A stretch of DNA of 64,000 bases from Flammeovirga sp. EKP202 (GCF_014534745.1 NZ_JACVVP010000016.1:85780-149779); one strand, 5' to 3'; counted from the stretch's first letter, positions 18,122 through 27,677 are shown. Numbers and translations: made by a program. Notes: generated by a model not told the origin, from the sequence alone.

Positions 18122-18157
18122 CAAAAAAGAGAAGCTTTTTTCAAACTTCTCTTCCTT
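18122..18157 (-). terminator. Rho-independent terminator of rlmD
   Basis: On the minus strand AGAGAAG pairs with CTTCTCT across a loop of about 11 bases and TTTTTT follows. Confidence 0.8.
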
Positions 18158-18159
18158 AT

Positions 18160-19569
18160 TTATTTTAATTCTAAAGCAACTACATTCTCCACGTGGTAAG
18201 TGTGAGGGAACATATCTACAGGCATTACCTTTGTCACTTTGTATTTCTCATCTAATAGTGCTAAATCTCTCGCTTGCGTTGCTGGGTTACAACTAATGTA
18301 AACGATTCGCTTTGGAGCTACTTTCAAGATTTGAGCAACTACCTTTTCATCCATACCAGCTCTCGGAGGGTCAGTGATGATCACATCAGGTTCTCCATGC
18401 TTCTTGATGAATGATGGCACCAAGATATCTTTCATATCTCCGGCAAAGAACTTACAGTTTTCAATACCGTTCAAATCTGTATTGACTTTTGCATCTTTGA
18501 TCGCATCTTTTACATACTCAATACCAATCACCTCTTTTGCTTTTTTAGAAACAAATTGAGCAATTGTACCTGTACCTGTATAAAGGTCATATACTTTTTC
18601 CTCACCTGTCAACTCTGCAAAATCACGAGCTACTTTGTATAAATTGTAAGCTTGTTTTGAGTTTGTTTGATAGAAAGATTTAGGTCCCACTCTGAAACGT
18701 AACCCTTCCATTTCTTCCTCAATGTAAGGTAAACCATGGTAAGTAATTACATCTAGATCATGGTAACTATCATTTCTCTTACCATTAATCACATATAATA
18801 AAGATGTAATTTCTGGGAATTGTTCTTTTACATGATCCAAAAGAGCATTACGTTTCTCTTCGTCATCTTTAAAGAACAATAACATCACCATAATATCACC
18901 TGTTGAAGAAGTTCTGATGACCATATTTCTTAAGAAACCATCTTCTTCTTTTTGATCATATACTGTATAATCATTCTTTACAATGAAATCATAAACAGAT
19001 TTTCTGATATCATCAGAAGGTTTATTTTGAAGGTAGCAATTGTTTAAGTGTAGAATCTTGTTCCACATACCTGGCAAGTGAAGTCCTACACCTCTTTTCT
19101 CAATTCCATCAGTATTGGATTCCATTTCTTCTTTTGTCAACCAACGGTTACCCGTAAAGGTAAATTCCATTTTGTTACGGTATTCAAAAGTTTCTGCAGA
19201 AGCAAAAATTGGTGTAATTTCAGGTAGCTCTACCTTACCGATTCTTGACAACTGATCTACTACTTGCTTTTGCTTATAGTGCAACTGCCATTTGTAATCC
19301 AACATTTGCCACTTACACCCTCCGCAAGTACCAAAGTGCTCACAAAACGGCTCAATTCTTTGATCAGAATATTCATGGAATTGAATAGGACGCGCCTCCA
19401 TATAGGCTCTTCTCTTCTTTGTCACTTGAAGGTCACAAACATCGCCTGTTACTGCACCTGTCACAAAAACAGTCATGTTGTCTTCTGTTTTTGCAATTGC
19501 TTTTCCTTCACTTCCAACATCAATGATATTGACGTTTTCTAAAACTATATTTTTTTTTCTTCTTGCCAT
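18160..19569 (-). CDS. rlmD: 23S rRNA (uracil-5-)-methyltransferase, RumA/RlmD family
   Basis: The 469-residue SAM-dependent enzyme methylates C5 of a uridine in 23S rRNA (or possibly tRNA). It starts with a TRAM RNA-binding domain (about 8-62). The iron-sulfur cluster cysteines Cys76, Cys82 and Cys85 lie in FCEHFGTCGGCKW, with the fourth in HLNNCYLQ near residue 175. The SAM motif is DLYTGTGTIAQF, the catalytic cysteine lies in YISCNPATQARD, and IITDPPRAGM is the usual nearby motif. The start at 19569 (MARRKKN) is a normal basic N-terminus. folK starts upstream on the same strand with a 15-base gap, so the two are probably co-transcribed. The precise uridine (RlmC or RlmD type) cannot be told. 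Confidence 0.9.
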   Translation of the reverse strand: MARRKKNIVLENVNIIDVGSEGKAIAKTEDNMTVFVTGAVTGDVCDLQVTKKRRAYMEARPIQFHEYSDQRIEPFCEHFGTCGGCKWQMLDYKWQLHYKQKQVVDQLSRIGKVELPEITPIFASAETFEYRNKMEFTFTGNRWLTKEEMESNTDGIEKRGVGLHLPGMWNKILHLNNCYLQNKPSDDIRKSVYDFIVKNDYTVYDQKEEDGFLRNMVIRTSSTGDIMVMLLFFKDDEEKRNALLDHVKEQFPEITSLLYVINGKRNDSYHDLDVITYHGLPYIEEEMEGLRFRVGPKSFYQTNSKQAYNLYKVARDFAELTGEEKVYDLYTGTGTIAQFVSKKAKEVIGIEYVKDAIKDAKVNTDLNGIENCKFFAGDMKDILVPSFIKKHGEPDVIITDPPRAGMDEKVVAQILKVAPKRIVYISCNPATQARDLALLDEKYKVTKVMPVDMFPHTYHVENVVALELK

Positions 19570-19584
19570 TATCTAAAGATAAAC

Positions 19585-20079
19585 CTATTTAATCAACAGC
19601 TTTTTTACTGTAAGCGGATCTTTACAGCGCAAAAGTATATCACTTAAGGATTGATTTAAAACTGGATGAACAAAGTTTGGTAATATTTCTGTTAATGGTT
19701 CTAATGTGAACCTTCTTTCCTGTATAAAAGGGTGAGGCACTTTTAAATTTTCATCTGAAACCACCTCGCTTTCAATAAACAATATATCAACATCAATAAT
19801 TCTCGCTCCCCACTTTTCTTTCCTCACTCTCCCTAACTTATGCTCAATATTTTGAGTTGTATTTAATAAATCTTGTGGACTCATCGTTGTTTTACAAACC
19901 AAAACTTGATTGTAATAACTCGGTTGATCCTCCTTTCCCCATGCTGCTGTTTCATAGAAATGTGAAAGGCTTAAAACCTCTCCAATATCATTATTAATTT
20001 CCATTACAGCCTGACGAAGAGTTTCTTCCTTATTACCAAGATTAGCCCCTAACAAAAGGACAATATTCTTTTCTGACAT
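19585..20079 (-). CDS. folK: 2-amino-4-hydroxy-6-hydroxymethyldihydropteridine diphosphokinase
   Basis: The 164-residue HPPK transfers pyrophosphate from ATP to 6-hydroxymethyldihydropterin in folate synthesis. The motifs are LLLGANLGNKEETL at the N-terminus, YETAAWG, YNQVLVCKT, and the magnesium-binding signature WGARIIDVDILFI, followed by VPHPFIQERRFTLEPL. Its length is normal for the family. It lies between tamL (37 bases upstream, same strand) and rlmD (15 bases downstream), so the three are likely one operon although their functions are unrelated. Confidence 0.96.
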   Translation of the reverse strand: MSEKNIVLLLGANLGNKEETLRQAVMEINNDIGEVLSLSHFYETAAWGKEDQPSYYNQVLVCKTTMSPQDLLNTTQNIEHKLGRVRKEKWGARIIDVDILFIESEVVSDENLKVPHPFIQERRFTLEPLTEILPNFVHPVLNQSLSDILLRCKDPLTVKKLLIK

Positions 20080-20116
20080 TTATTCGTTTTAAAATTTCGC
20101 ACAAAAATAAGAATAA

Positions 20117-22672
20117 TTAGAAAGGATACCCTATACCGATGTTAAATTCAGTAGTCCCTTTTCCAAGAAAATCATACCCTGCCACAAAACGATCTCCTTC
20201 CCTTCTTGCTGGGTCATAGATCTTCGTCCCTACATCTAAACGAATAAGCAAGAACGAAAAGTCAATTCTAGCCCCAAGTCCTGCTCCAATTCCAAATTCT
20301 TTCCAAAAACGAGTGACATCAAAGTTTCCTCCAGGTCTCGTATTATCTTCTTCCAACAACCATACATTCGTCGCATCAACAAAAAAGGCCCATTGGAAAA
20401 GTTGTGATATTTTATAACGCCATTCTACATTGAACTCAATGATCATATCACCGGGCTGCTCAAAACTGTAGTTAAAAGACCCATCTTCATTTTGAGGAGG
20501 TGTGTAAGAACCTGGCCCCAATCGTCTAGGTCTCCATGCCCTATTACTGTTACCCCCTCCAGAGAAGAAATATTTTTCATAAGGTAAGGCTTCTACTTCA
20601 CCATAAGATTTTGCAACACCCATATGTAACCTTGAGGCAAAGAAGTGTTTTTTCTTACTTCCAATTGGTGTCACTTTACGGTAATCAAAATAGAATTTAA
20701 AAAACTTGTAGTAACGAAGTCCATAAATCGCCCCAGGTTCACTACCAGACCATTGATTTACTAAATCGAGAATATTACCCCCTACTTCTCCAAAAAGCTT
20801 CATATAAGACGCTTTAGAAGAACTGGTCATGTAATCTCCCCTCATGCGTGACATACTGAGGTGGGTACTTGAGACAAATGAGTTATCAAATGAATAGTGT
20901 AAGGTGTTTCCTTGTTCCGCTAATTGTTGTAAACGCACTCTGAAATCATTACTCAAAAATGGTGTTCTGACAACATTCAAATCCGCTAGAGACAACTCAA
21001 ATAAATCTTCTTTACGGTTTCTCCAATCGTATCCAAAAAGCCCTTTTAAATTGAGACGTGTATATTCGGGTCTACTTACATAAGAAACATCCGCCAGCAC
21101 TTTCGTTTTGGCATTTCTGATATAATAAGACTCATTGAATCGATTATAAAATGGAATTAATGGTCTTGGAATATTTAAGATTGTACTAAAACCATATTCA
21201 GTACCATTATAAATTTCGTTGCTGCTTTCTGATACACTGGCTTGTGCTTCTAATGAAAAACGACCTCTAAACTCTATTGACTCAGCACCTCTAAAAACGT
21301 TTCTTGATTTTAGAGAAACACTTGCAAAAGGTCCTGGTAAGGATCGGCTCACATTTAAACCTGTTTCAAAAGCATATTGGTACTTATCAAATGAACTTGG
21401 ATAAATAAAAACATTCAAAGAATCTTTGCCCGTTTTTACATATTCTATGTTTACAAATTTAAAAGCATCCATTTGACTAAGAAAACGCCTTGTATCATTG
21501 GATAACAATTCGTTGTAAGGCGTACTTTCTTTTAAGGCTAATTTGCCATCTAAGATTTTAGGTTTATACTTTTTCGCATGCTGAATGTATGTAACATCCT
21601 CATATTCCACAGTGTCCGAAAGTACAGGATCAGTAGGGTCCGTTTCAAAAGTAATATCATTGATATGATATCTTGTATGTCGTTCTCCTGACTTTGGAGC
21701 ATCAACTAAAATTAATATATCTACCTTGCCTTGAACATTATTTGTATCCACCTCATAATGAATATAGTTTGAAGCAAAATCAAAATAACCACTATTTTTC
21801 AATACTTTGGTTAATCTACTTCTTTCCAATTGTAAACTATTTTCAGAATAAGGACCATTCTCCTGCAAATAACTTTTTTTACTGTAAGTCAAAAGCTCGT
21901 TGTAAATACTGTAACTAGGCGTTTTGTATTTGACCGAATTAACTTTCCATTGTGACTCCTCATTAATGATATATTTTTCAGTAATCAATCGGTAATCTCT
22001 ATAAATAACCGTATCAACATCCAAATCTACAGAGGCATTCAAATACCCCTTAGCATGTAGTGTCCTTTCGAGAAGTTTTTGAGTATTTTGGGATTCTTCT
22101 AAATCAAAATAAGCAGGGGGTTCTCCGGCTGAACGCATCCACCAGTTTCCTTTCTCTACTCTTTCAGCGATTTTTTCTGTTTTGCTGATTGATTTCGATT
22201 TTACTTTTCTTAATTTTTTAATGCCACGAACAGAATCTCTTACCGTTTGTCTTTCCACTTTTTTCAGTTCCTTATAAACTAAATATACATCTTGCTGATA
22301 AAGACTATCCAAGTATGTTCTGTTATCAATCACATCTTCCTTCCACTCATCTTCCATCGCTTTAATAACTTCCTCAAAATATTCAGTCATATCAGCATAC
22401 TTAATACTATCCTTTTGATAGTTTCTTTTGTAATATTTCTCACCCCTCATATAAAAGTAAAGAGGCAATCGAATATCCGACTTGAATAAAGATCGATTTG
22501 GTTTTAAACGTATGTATGAATAAAGAGTGGATTTATCTATCGCTTTTGAACCTTCAATTTTTTGATCTACCAAAAGACTTCTATCCTGTTCCAAATTTTT
22601 ATAAGAAACACAACTTGAAATCAACAATAGGTTTGAGAAGAAGATGATAAATATGTATAAATGATTTCTCAA
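20117..22672 (-). CDS. tamL: TamL-type BamA/TamA-family outer-membrane lipoprotein
   Basis: The 851-residue Omp85 protein is presumably part of the translocation and assembly module working with TamB. In Bacteroidota the TamA role is played by TamL, which unlike proteobacterial TamA is a lipoprotein; here the lipobox LISSC with Cys21 is clear. POTRA-like domains occupy roughly 40-440, separated by a Lys/Arg-rich segment near 130-175. The C-terminal 16-strand barrel contains the lid-loop style motif GGGNSNRAWRPRRLGPGSY (VRGF/Y-like) and ends in F (GIGYPF). The gene heads the tamL-folK-rlmD run and diverges from an M48 peptidase gene. No tamB is visible in the window. Confidence 0.88.
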   Translation of the reverse strand: MRNHLYIFIIFFSNLLLISSCVSYKNLEQDRSLLVDQKIEGSKAIDKSTLYSYIRLKPNRSLFKSDIRLPLYFYMRGEKYYKRNYQKDSIKYADMTEYFEEVIKAMEDEWKEDVIDNRTYLDSLYQQDVYLVYKELKKVERQTVRDSVRGIKKLRKVKSKSISKTEKIAERVEKGNWWMRSAGEPPAYFDLEESQNTQKLLERTLHAKGYLNASVDLDVDTVIYRDYRLITEKYIINEESQWKVNSVKYKTPSYSIYNELLTYSKKSYLQENGPYSENSLQLERSRLTKVLKNSGYFDFASNYIHYEVDTNNVQGKVDILILVDAPKSGERHTRYHINDITFETDPTDPVLSDTVEYEDVTYIQHAKKYKPKILDGKLALKESTPYNELLSNDTRRFLSQMDAFKFVNIEYVKTGKDSLNVFIYPSSFDKYQYAFETGLNVSRSLPGPFASVSLKSRNVFRGAESIEFRGRFSLEAQASVSESSNEIYNGTEYGFSTILNIPRPLIPFYNRFNESYYIRNAKTKVLADVSYVSRPEYTRLNLKGLFGYDWRNRKEDLFELSLADLNVVRTPFLSNDFRVRLQQLAEQGNTLHYSFDNSFVSSTHLSMSRMRGDYMTSSSKASYMKLFGEVGGNILDLVNQWSGSEPGAIYGLRYYKFFKFYFDYRKVTPIGSKKKHFFASRLHMGVAKSYGEVEALPYEKYFFSGGGNSNRAWRPRRLGPGSYTPPQNEDGSFNYSFEQPGDMIIEFNVEWRYKISQLFQWAFFVDATNVWLLEEDNTRPGGNFDVTRFWKEFGIGAGLGARIDFSFLLIRLDVGTKIYDPARREGDRFVAGYDFLGKGTTEFNIGIGYPF

Positions 22673-22854
22673 GTGAAGTATTTACAACAGTGAAAAAATA
22701 TATCTTTTCAGATACTTAGCCTTAATTTAAAAAGCAAATATACCTATTAAAAGCACTTTTTATATTCCTTGAATTGAAATATCACTTTCAAATAGGAAAG
22801 TTTTAAATTATTAATGATAAATTAGAAATAAAAAAGCATTAAGCAAGAATTGAA

Positions 22855-23832
22855 ATGAACTCAGAAGCACTAAAAATTCATAAAAAGAAATTCCCCAATA
22901 TTAATCCTAATTCTTGGGAACACCCCACTGATAAATTAGCGTTATCTGCATTACAAAAAATGCCTGGTTTTGACACTCTACTAAAATTCATTATTAGTAA
23001 TACCACTGAAAAGTCATTAAGAATGATGACATTAGCTTCATCAGTGAGAGTTAATGGCCTTCAGTTTCCAAAAGTTTATGAGTTATTAATTGAAGCTTGT
23101 CAGATTTTTGACATTAAAGATATTCCTGAATTATATATTTCTCAGAGTCCAGTGCTTAATGCTGGTGCAATTGGGGTTGAAAGACCTTTTATTGTACTAA
23201 ACTCAAGCATGGTAGAAACCTTGAATCAAGAAGAACTTCTTACCGTAATAGCACATGAATTGGGGCATATTCTATCTGGTCATGTTTTATACCACACTTT
23301 ATTACAAGTTCTACTAAAACTATCAATTATGGACATTGGTATTCCCCTTGGAAAAACGGCCATATTAGGATTGATAATGGGACTAAAAGAATGGGAACGT
23401 AAAAGTGAACTTTCTGCCGACAGAGCAAGCTTGCTAGCTTCTCAAAACCCTGAAACTTGTATTCATCTTTTGATGAAAATTGCAGGTGGAGGTATGATTG
23501 AAGAAATGAACTTAGGTGAATTTTTAAAGCAAGCGGAGGAATATGAAAGACAATCGGGTATTATGAATAAAACCCATAAGTTTTTAAACACAGTCTTTGA
23601 ATCTCACCCATTTCCAGTCACACGAATTGCAGAATTATTAAAATGGGTACAAAGTGGTGAGTATGAAAATATTTTGAATGGAAACTATGATAATTCTCCA
23701 ATCTCAAAAGACAGCACTAAAACGTATAATTTCCAAGAAGACTTCAAGGATTATACCGACCCTATCAACGAAAAAGTAAAAGATGCCACTGATTTTGTGA
23801 AGGGCATTTTAAATAAAAAGAGTTTCAAATAA
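22855..23832 (+). CDS. M48 family zinc metallopeptidase
   Basis: The 325-residue protein has the catalytic motif HELGH (residues 134-138) and a probable third zinc ligand Glu185 in ELSADRASLL, the M48 pattern. A hydrophobic stretch (about 146-178) lies between them and may be a membrane-associated hairpin. There is no signal peptide, so the active site is probably cytosolic or at the inner membrane. It resembles the YcaL/HtpX-like group called M48 family metallopeptidase in Bacteroidota. The Asp/Lys-rich tail after about 285 has no known domain. It is divergent from tamL and converges on mreB across a strong shared terminator. A link to envelope protein quality control is a guess. Confidence 0.9.
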   Translation: MNSEALKIHKKKFPNINPNSWEHPTDKLALSALQKMPGFDTLLKFIISNTTEKSLRMMTLASSVRVNGLQFPKVYELLIEACQIFDIKDIPELYISQSPVLNAGAIGVERPFIVLNSSMVETLNQEELLTVIAHELGHILSGHVLYHTLLQVLLKLSIMDIGIPLGKTAILGLIMGLKEWERKSELSADRASLLASQNPETCIHLLMKIAGGGMIEEMNLGEFLKQAEEYERQSGIMNKTHKFLNTVFESHPFPVTRIAELLKWVQSGEYENILNGNYDNSPISKDSTKTYNFQEDFKDYTDPINEKVKDATDFVKGILNKKSFK

Positions 23833-23861
23833 TCAACTTATAACGTAAAACTCATAAAACA

Positions 23862-23904
23862 ATAAAGCCTTGGAAATCGATTTCCAAAGCTTTATTGTTT
23901 TATT
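23862..23904. terminator. Bidirectional terminator between the M48 peptidase and mreB
   Basis: AATAAAGCcTTGGAAA pairs with TTTCCAAaGCTTTATT around an ATCGA centre, with T-rich sequence on both outer sides depending on the strand read. Confidence 0.85.
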
Positions 23905-23919
23905 GCTTATAAGTAATGA

Positions 23920-24945
23920 TTAAGTCATCAATACTGCTTTAAAGTTATCTAAGTTCTTCAATGCTTGACCTGTACCACGCACTACAGCTCTCAATGGATC
24001 ATCTGCAACGTGAACTGGAAGCTTTGTTTTAATCGATAAACGCTTGTCTAATCCTCTCAATAAAGCTCCACCACCTGTTAAGTGAATACCTCTATCATAA
24101 ATATCTGCTGATAGTTCTGGTGGTGCAGTTTCAAGAGCTCTTAATACTGCTTCCTCGATTTTTGAGATAGATTTATCAATAGCATAAGCTACTTCAGAGT
24201 AAGTTACTGTTATCACCTTTGGAATACCAGTCATTAAGTCTCTACCTCTAACCTCAAAAGGCTCAATTTCTTCATCTAACTCTGTCAATGCAGAACCTAC
24301 CTCTACTTTGATTTTTTCAGCAGAACGCTCCCCTATTAATAGGTTATGCTGACGACGCATATAATCCAAAATATCTCTTGTGAATACATCACCGGCAGTT
24401 CTAATTGACTGATCTCCAACAATACCAGATAAAGCAATGACCGCAATTTCGGTCGTACCTCCTCCAATATCTACGATCATACTACCTACGGGTTGTTCAA
24501 TATCAATACCGATACCTATTGCAGCTGCAATCGGCTCAGGAATCATATAAACCTCTTTTGCTCCTGCATGTTCTGCTGAGTCACGAACGGCACGTTTTTC
24601 CACCTCGGTGATACCAGAAGGAATACAAATTACCATACGGTGAGAAGGAGTAAAGAATTTTTTCCCTTGGTTGATCATACGTATCATACCACGTATCATC
24701 TGCTCTGCAGCGTGGAAGTCAGCAATAACACCATCACGAAGAGGACGAATAGTTCTGATGTTTTCATGCGTCTTCTCGTGCATTTGCATTGCTTTTGTAC
24801 CAACAGCAATGACTTTTCCATTCTGACGGTCTAATGCAATGATTGAAGGCTCATCTACAACTACCTTGTCTTTCTGAATAACGAGTGTGTTGGCAGTACC
24901 TAAGTCAATTGCCAGGTCGCTAGAAAAGAAATCAAACAATCCCAT
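23920..24945 (-). CDS. mreB: Rod shape-determining protein MreB
   Basis: The 341-residue bacterial actin polymerises under the inner membrane and guides lateral cell-wall synthesis. The start MGLFDFFSSD gives a short amphipathic membrane-binding segment. The actin ATPase motifs are DLGTANTLV (phosphate 1), DIGGGTTEIAV (phosphate 2) and LTGGGALLRGLD (adenosine); VCIPSGITEVEKRA and EPIAAAIGIG are MreB signatures. In many bacteria mreC, mreD, pbp2 and rodA follow; here mreB ends at a terminator with the M48 gene beyond, so the mre operon is split in this genome. Confidence 0.97.
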   Translation of the reverse strand: MGLFDFFSSDLAIDLGTANTLVIQKDKVVVDEPSIIALDRQNGKVIAVGTKAMQMHEKTHENIRTIRPLRDGVIADFHAAEQMIRGMIRMINQGKKFFTPSHRMVICIPSGITEVEKRAVRDSAEHAGAKEVYMIPEPIAAAIGIGIDIEQPVGSMIVDIGGGTTEIAVIALSGIVGDQSIRTAGDVFTRDILDYMRRQHNLLIGERSAEKIKVEVGSALTELDEEIEPFEVRGRDLMTGIPKVITVTYSEVAYAIDKSISKIEEAVLRALETAPPELSADIYDRGIHLTGGGALLRGLDKRLSIKTKLPVHVADDPLRAVVRGTGQALKNLDNFKAVLMT

Positions 24946-25202
24946 ATATTATTATTTCAGTATATTTCTATTATTGGTCCAATAAAAAAGATCACAATCA
25001 CCTCATTTTTGATGAAGTTCTGCACAGTTTTAAGGTCAGTTTATCCATTAACTTTGCAAATCTGCAAAAACTACCTCTAAATAGAAAGTAAGAGTACAAA
25101 TTACATTCGTTTTTTTACATCTGTTTTGTAATTTCTCTATGTATTTTAATTCTATCTCCTTATTATTGGAGGTATTTAAGAACGAAACATAAAATTCATC
25201 AG

Positions 25203-26549
25203 ATGCACATTGAAGAAATCTATCAATTAGAAAAAAGTGACCGCCTAGATTTGGAAGCTCATAATATTACTCCAGAAGCAAGCGATTTTATTTTTTCTCT
25301 TAATGAGTTTGAATTCTTTAAATCTATTTATGATCAAAGTGAAGAAAGTAATTCTTCTCTTTTCCCTCCTTTTACAGCTTTTGAGTTACAACAAGTAAAA
25401 GCAATACTTGATAATATTGACTTCAGTAAAGGAAAGAGGACTCCTGTATACAATGCTATTCAAGAAGTAATCCAAAAAGCAGAACAATTGTCTTTTTTCA
25501 AGGATTTAAGTGAAAAACTAGATGAAATAGAAACAGATTGGGAATACGAGGACGAAAACCGATGGGAACTGATTGATTCTCTGAAAAACATTAGTGTTCT
25601 TTTCATGATGAATGAGATTGAAAGAGAATTTGGCGATAGTGAATTAACATCGGCGACTACGCTTTCCGATCAAGAATTTGAGTTTTTGTCTATTATTCAT
25701 GAAGACGAGACAAAGAACAAGAAAGAGGTGAAAATTGGCAATCTCACTTTTAACCTTGCTCAGTTGGATTATGTTCGTGAAATCATCACTACACTTGAAT
25801 ATCCTGAGAACACTCCATTGGACATGGATCAAGAGCATTTCATTCTAAATATTTTAGAAAAGTGCTCACACCTCAATGATGAGGAGCCTAATGAGTTCCA
25901 CACCTTTAGTATTCAAGAGTTGTATGAGATTGAATCATCAAGCGGCACAACGAATGATGACAATTCTATTTTTGCAGACAATAATTTTTCAAAAGCTGAA
26001 TTAAAACTTCTGGATGCTGTATTTAATGATAAAACATTCGTTAAAATAGGCGATTCAAAATACAATAAAAAACAACTCAACAGTTTAAAAGAAGCCTTTA
26101 CTGAAGAGATTGAATGGGAAAGCATCAAGAAGTATTTCTCTGAAAGTCAACAGGAATTAATTACTCATATTTTATTGGTTTATGAGAATCAATTCTTACT
26201 TGAAGAGGAAGAAGAAAGTGAGGAAGGTAAAATAGATATTGAAGTCTTTTATCTAATGGATCAGATTGAAAGAAACGAGATGGACAATATTGGTTCTTCA
26301 ATTGGAGATCTGATTTTCACGGATCCTCAATATGAACTATTAGATGCTATTTATAAAAATAAACCATCATTCGAGAATCAACTTTTGAAGATTAGTTTAA
26401 AAAGAGATGAATTGGATAAAGTGGCTAAAATATTTGATCAATTACCGCTCTATCAATCGGGTAAGATGGTGATTTCGCTACCTAAGAAAGCAAAATTCTT
26501 TGTAGATGATCTCATTAACACCGCAATAGCAAATGATCCTAAAATCTAG
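25203..26549 (+). CDS. Unknown protein built of four degenerate ~110-residue repeats
   Basis: The 448-residue acidic, soluble protein has no signal peptide or membrane segment. It is not a family I recognise, but four repeats can be aligned by eye. Each begins with a helix of the pattern h-x-x-h-x-x-I/L-E (IEEIYQLEKS at 3, FMMNEIERE at 134, IQELYEIESS at 237, FYLMDQIERNE at 349). Next come a helix with F/L-E/K-L/F-h-x-x-I (31, 154, 262, 372), a third helix after a short strand-like linker (57, 183, 287, 399) and a fourth (83, 208, 312, 426). Acidic linkers separate them. It converges on the siaC-siaB pair and shares a terminator with them. All-helical repeats suggest a protein-binding scaffold. 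Confidence 0.7.
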   Translation: MHIEEIYQLEKSDRLDLEAHNITPEASDFIFSLNEFEFFKSIYDQSEESNSSLFPPFTAFELQQVKAILDNIDFSKGKRTPVYNAIQEVIQKAEQLSFFKDLSEKLDEIETDWEYEDENRWELIDSLKNISVLFMMNEIEREFGDSELTSATTLSDQEFEFLSIIHEDETKNKKEVKIGNLTFNLAQLDYVREIITTLEYPENTPLDMDQEHFILNILEKCSHLNDEEPNEFHTFSIQELYEIESSSGTTNDDNSIFADNNFSKAELKLLDAVFNDKTFVKIGDSKYNKKQLNSLKEAFTEEIEWESIKKYFSESQQELITHILLVYENQFLLEEEEESEEGKIDIEVFYLMDQIERNEMDNIGSSIGDLIFTDPQYELLDAIYKNKPSFENQLLKISLKRDELDKVAKIFDQLPLYQSGKMVISLPKKAKFFVDDLINTAIANDPKI

Positions 26550-26561
26550 GAATGATAATAA

Positions 26562-26600
26562 AAAAAGAAAGGAGAGCAATTAAGACTCTCCTTTTTTTAT
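26562..26600. terminator. Bidirectional terminator between the four-repeat gene and siaC
   Basis: AAAGGAGAG pairs with CTCTCCTTT across CAATTAAGA, with an A-run before and a T-run after. Confidence 0.88.
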
Positions 26601-26977
26601 TCTTCTAAAATATGCATATGAATTGGCAATTTGATTACTTCTTTGAAGTCCTCACCAGATTCTTGCATATCTTCATCATCTTCTTCGTAATACCAATTTA
26701 CTTCAACTTCATGCCCACTCGCTTTTAAAAATTCTAGTTTTCTAAAAACTTCTACTAGACATTTTGAAGAACTTGTATTAAAGTATTCTAATCTCACATC
26801 GAACTGCGTTTTCGTCTGTGGTTTAGTGTTATATTCATCCAACCATTCAAATAATGGTCTGTAAAACTCTATCGAATTTTCAGGAATCGATCTACCTGAT
26901 ATTAAAAAATAACCACTCTCATATTCCATTTGTATAAGAGGTGTTTTAGGAGTATCTTTTTTAAGAAAATCTTTCAT
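26597..26977 (-). CDS. siaC: SiaC-family regulatory phosphoprotein (DUF1987)
   Basis: The 126-residue protein matches the SiaC/DUF1987 family. In Pseudomonas aeruginosa SiaC is phosphorylated on Thr68 by the kinase SiaB and dephosphorylated by SiaA; the unphosphorylated form activates the diguanylate cyclase SiaD. Here Thr68 falls in EYFNTSSSK at the same residue number. Other family positions are GRSIPENSIEFY (28-39) and a W-x-Y with acidic loop (VNWYYEEDDED). The gene follows the SiaB-like kinase gene by 12 bases and is therefore its likely substrate. No GGDEF protein is encoded in this window, so the downstream target may differ from Pseudomonas. Confidence 0.87.
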   Translation of the reverse strand: MKDFLKKDTPKTPLIQMEYESGYFLISGRSIPENSIEFYRPLFEWLDEYNTKPQTKTQFDVRLEYFNTSSSKCLVEVFRKLEFLKASGHEVEVNWYYEEDDEDMQESGEDFKEVIKLPIHMHILEE

Positions 26978-26989
26978 CTTCTAGTGCGA

Positions 26990-27568
26990 TTATACGGGTA
27001 CGCTTACTTTGATTGTAAAAAATGAGTTTCTATTATCGTTAGTGATAAAATCATAGTCCAATTTTTGACCAGATTTACGAGCTATATCAATTATGCCTAA
27101 GCCTGCGCCTCCTTGCTCTGAAAAATCACCATTACTGAGAACTTTGCGGTAACGCTTCTTAAGTTCTTCTACAGATAGATTGTTAATAGAATCTATTTTT
27201 TCTTTTAAAAATTCCGCGGTCTCAATAGGAACATAATTACCTGCTATAATATAATAGGCATCTTTTCCTTTAGATAGCAAGAACATGACAATATTGTGGG
27301 AAGGATCGTTAACAGTAGTGGAATCAACCCCCTCAAAATGATGAAATATATTTTGAAGGATTTCTACAGCAATCACATTAATTCGGCGCTGTAGCTTCAT
27401 TAATGATTCATACTCAGACAAAGTATCTTCCACTCTACTTAAAATCTCACCGAGAATATCGTCATTCATCATGCCTTTAAATGCAAATAGTTCTTCTCCA
27501 TTCGCACCTCGCATTTTTTGGTATAGTGTATCGACTTCTGAATGCACTTTCAATAGAGTGTTATCCAA
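26990..27568 (-). CDS. siaB: SiaB-family protein kinase (DUF6272, HATPase-like)
   Basis: The 192-residue cytosolic protein has a GHKL-type ATP-binding fold. The N-box is visible as VEILQNIFHH (Glu69, Asn73) and a glycine-rich lid as GGAGLGIIDIARKSG (153-167), followed by strands ending FFTIKVSVPV. There is no sensor, transmembrane or phosphoacceptor-His domain, which is the SiaB/anti-sigma-kinase layout rather than a histidine kinase. In the Sia pathway SiaB phosphorylates a threonine of SiaC. The SiaC-like gene begins 12 bases downstream on the same strand, so the two form a minimal kinase-substrate operon. CvfB is encoded upstream on the same strand after a 109-base gap. Confidence 0.87.
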   Translation of the reverse strand: MDNTLLKVHSEVDTLYQKMRGANGEELFAFKGMMNDDILGEILSRVEDTLSEYESLMKLQRRINVIAVEILQNIFHHFEGVDSTTVNDPSHNIVMFLLSKGKDAYYIIAGNYVPIETAEFLKEKIDSINNLSVEELKKRYRKVLSNGDFSEQGGAGLGIIDIARKSGQKLDYDFITNDNRNSFFTIKVSVPV

Positions 27569-27677
27569 TTTTTAACTATGTACTCATTTCATCATATCAA
27601 AATGAAATGTTATAATTATACAATTACTTCATCTTAATTTGATATTCAAAATGTTTCTTTAAAAATAATTACAAAAT

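Noticed and set aside
21673..21918. Plus-strand frames within tamL, acnB and the histidine kinase gene
   Set aside because: These are antisense shadows of long, well supported genes.
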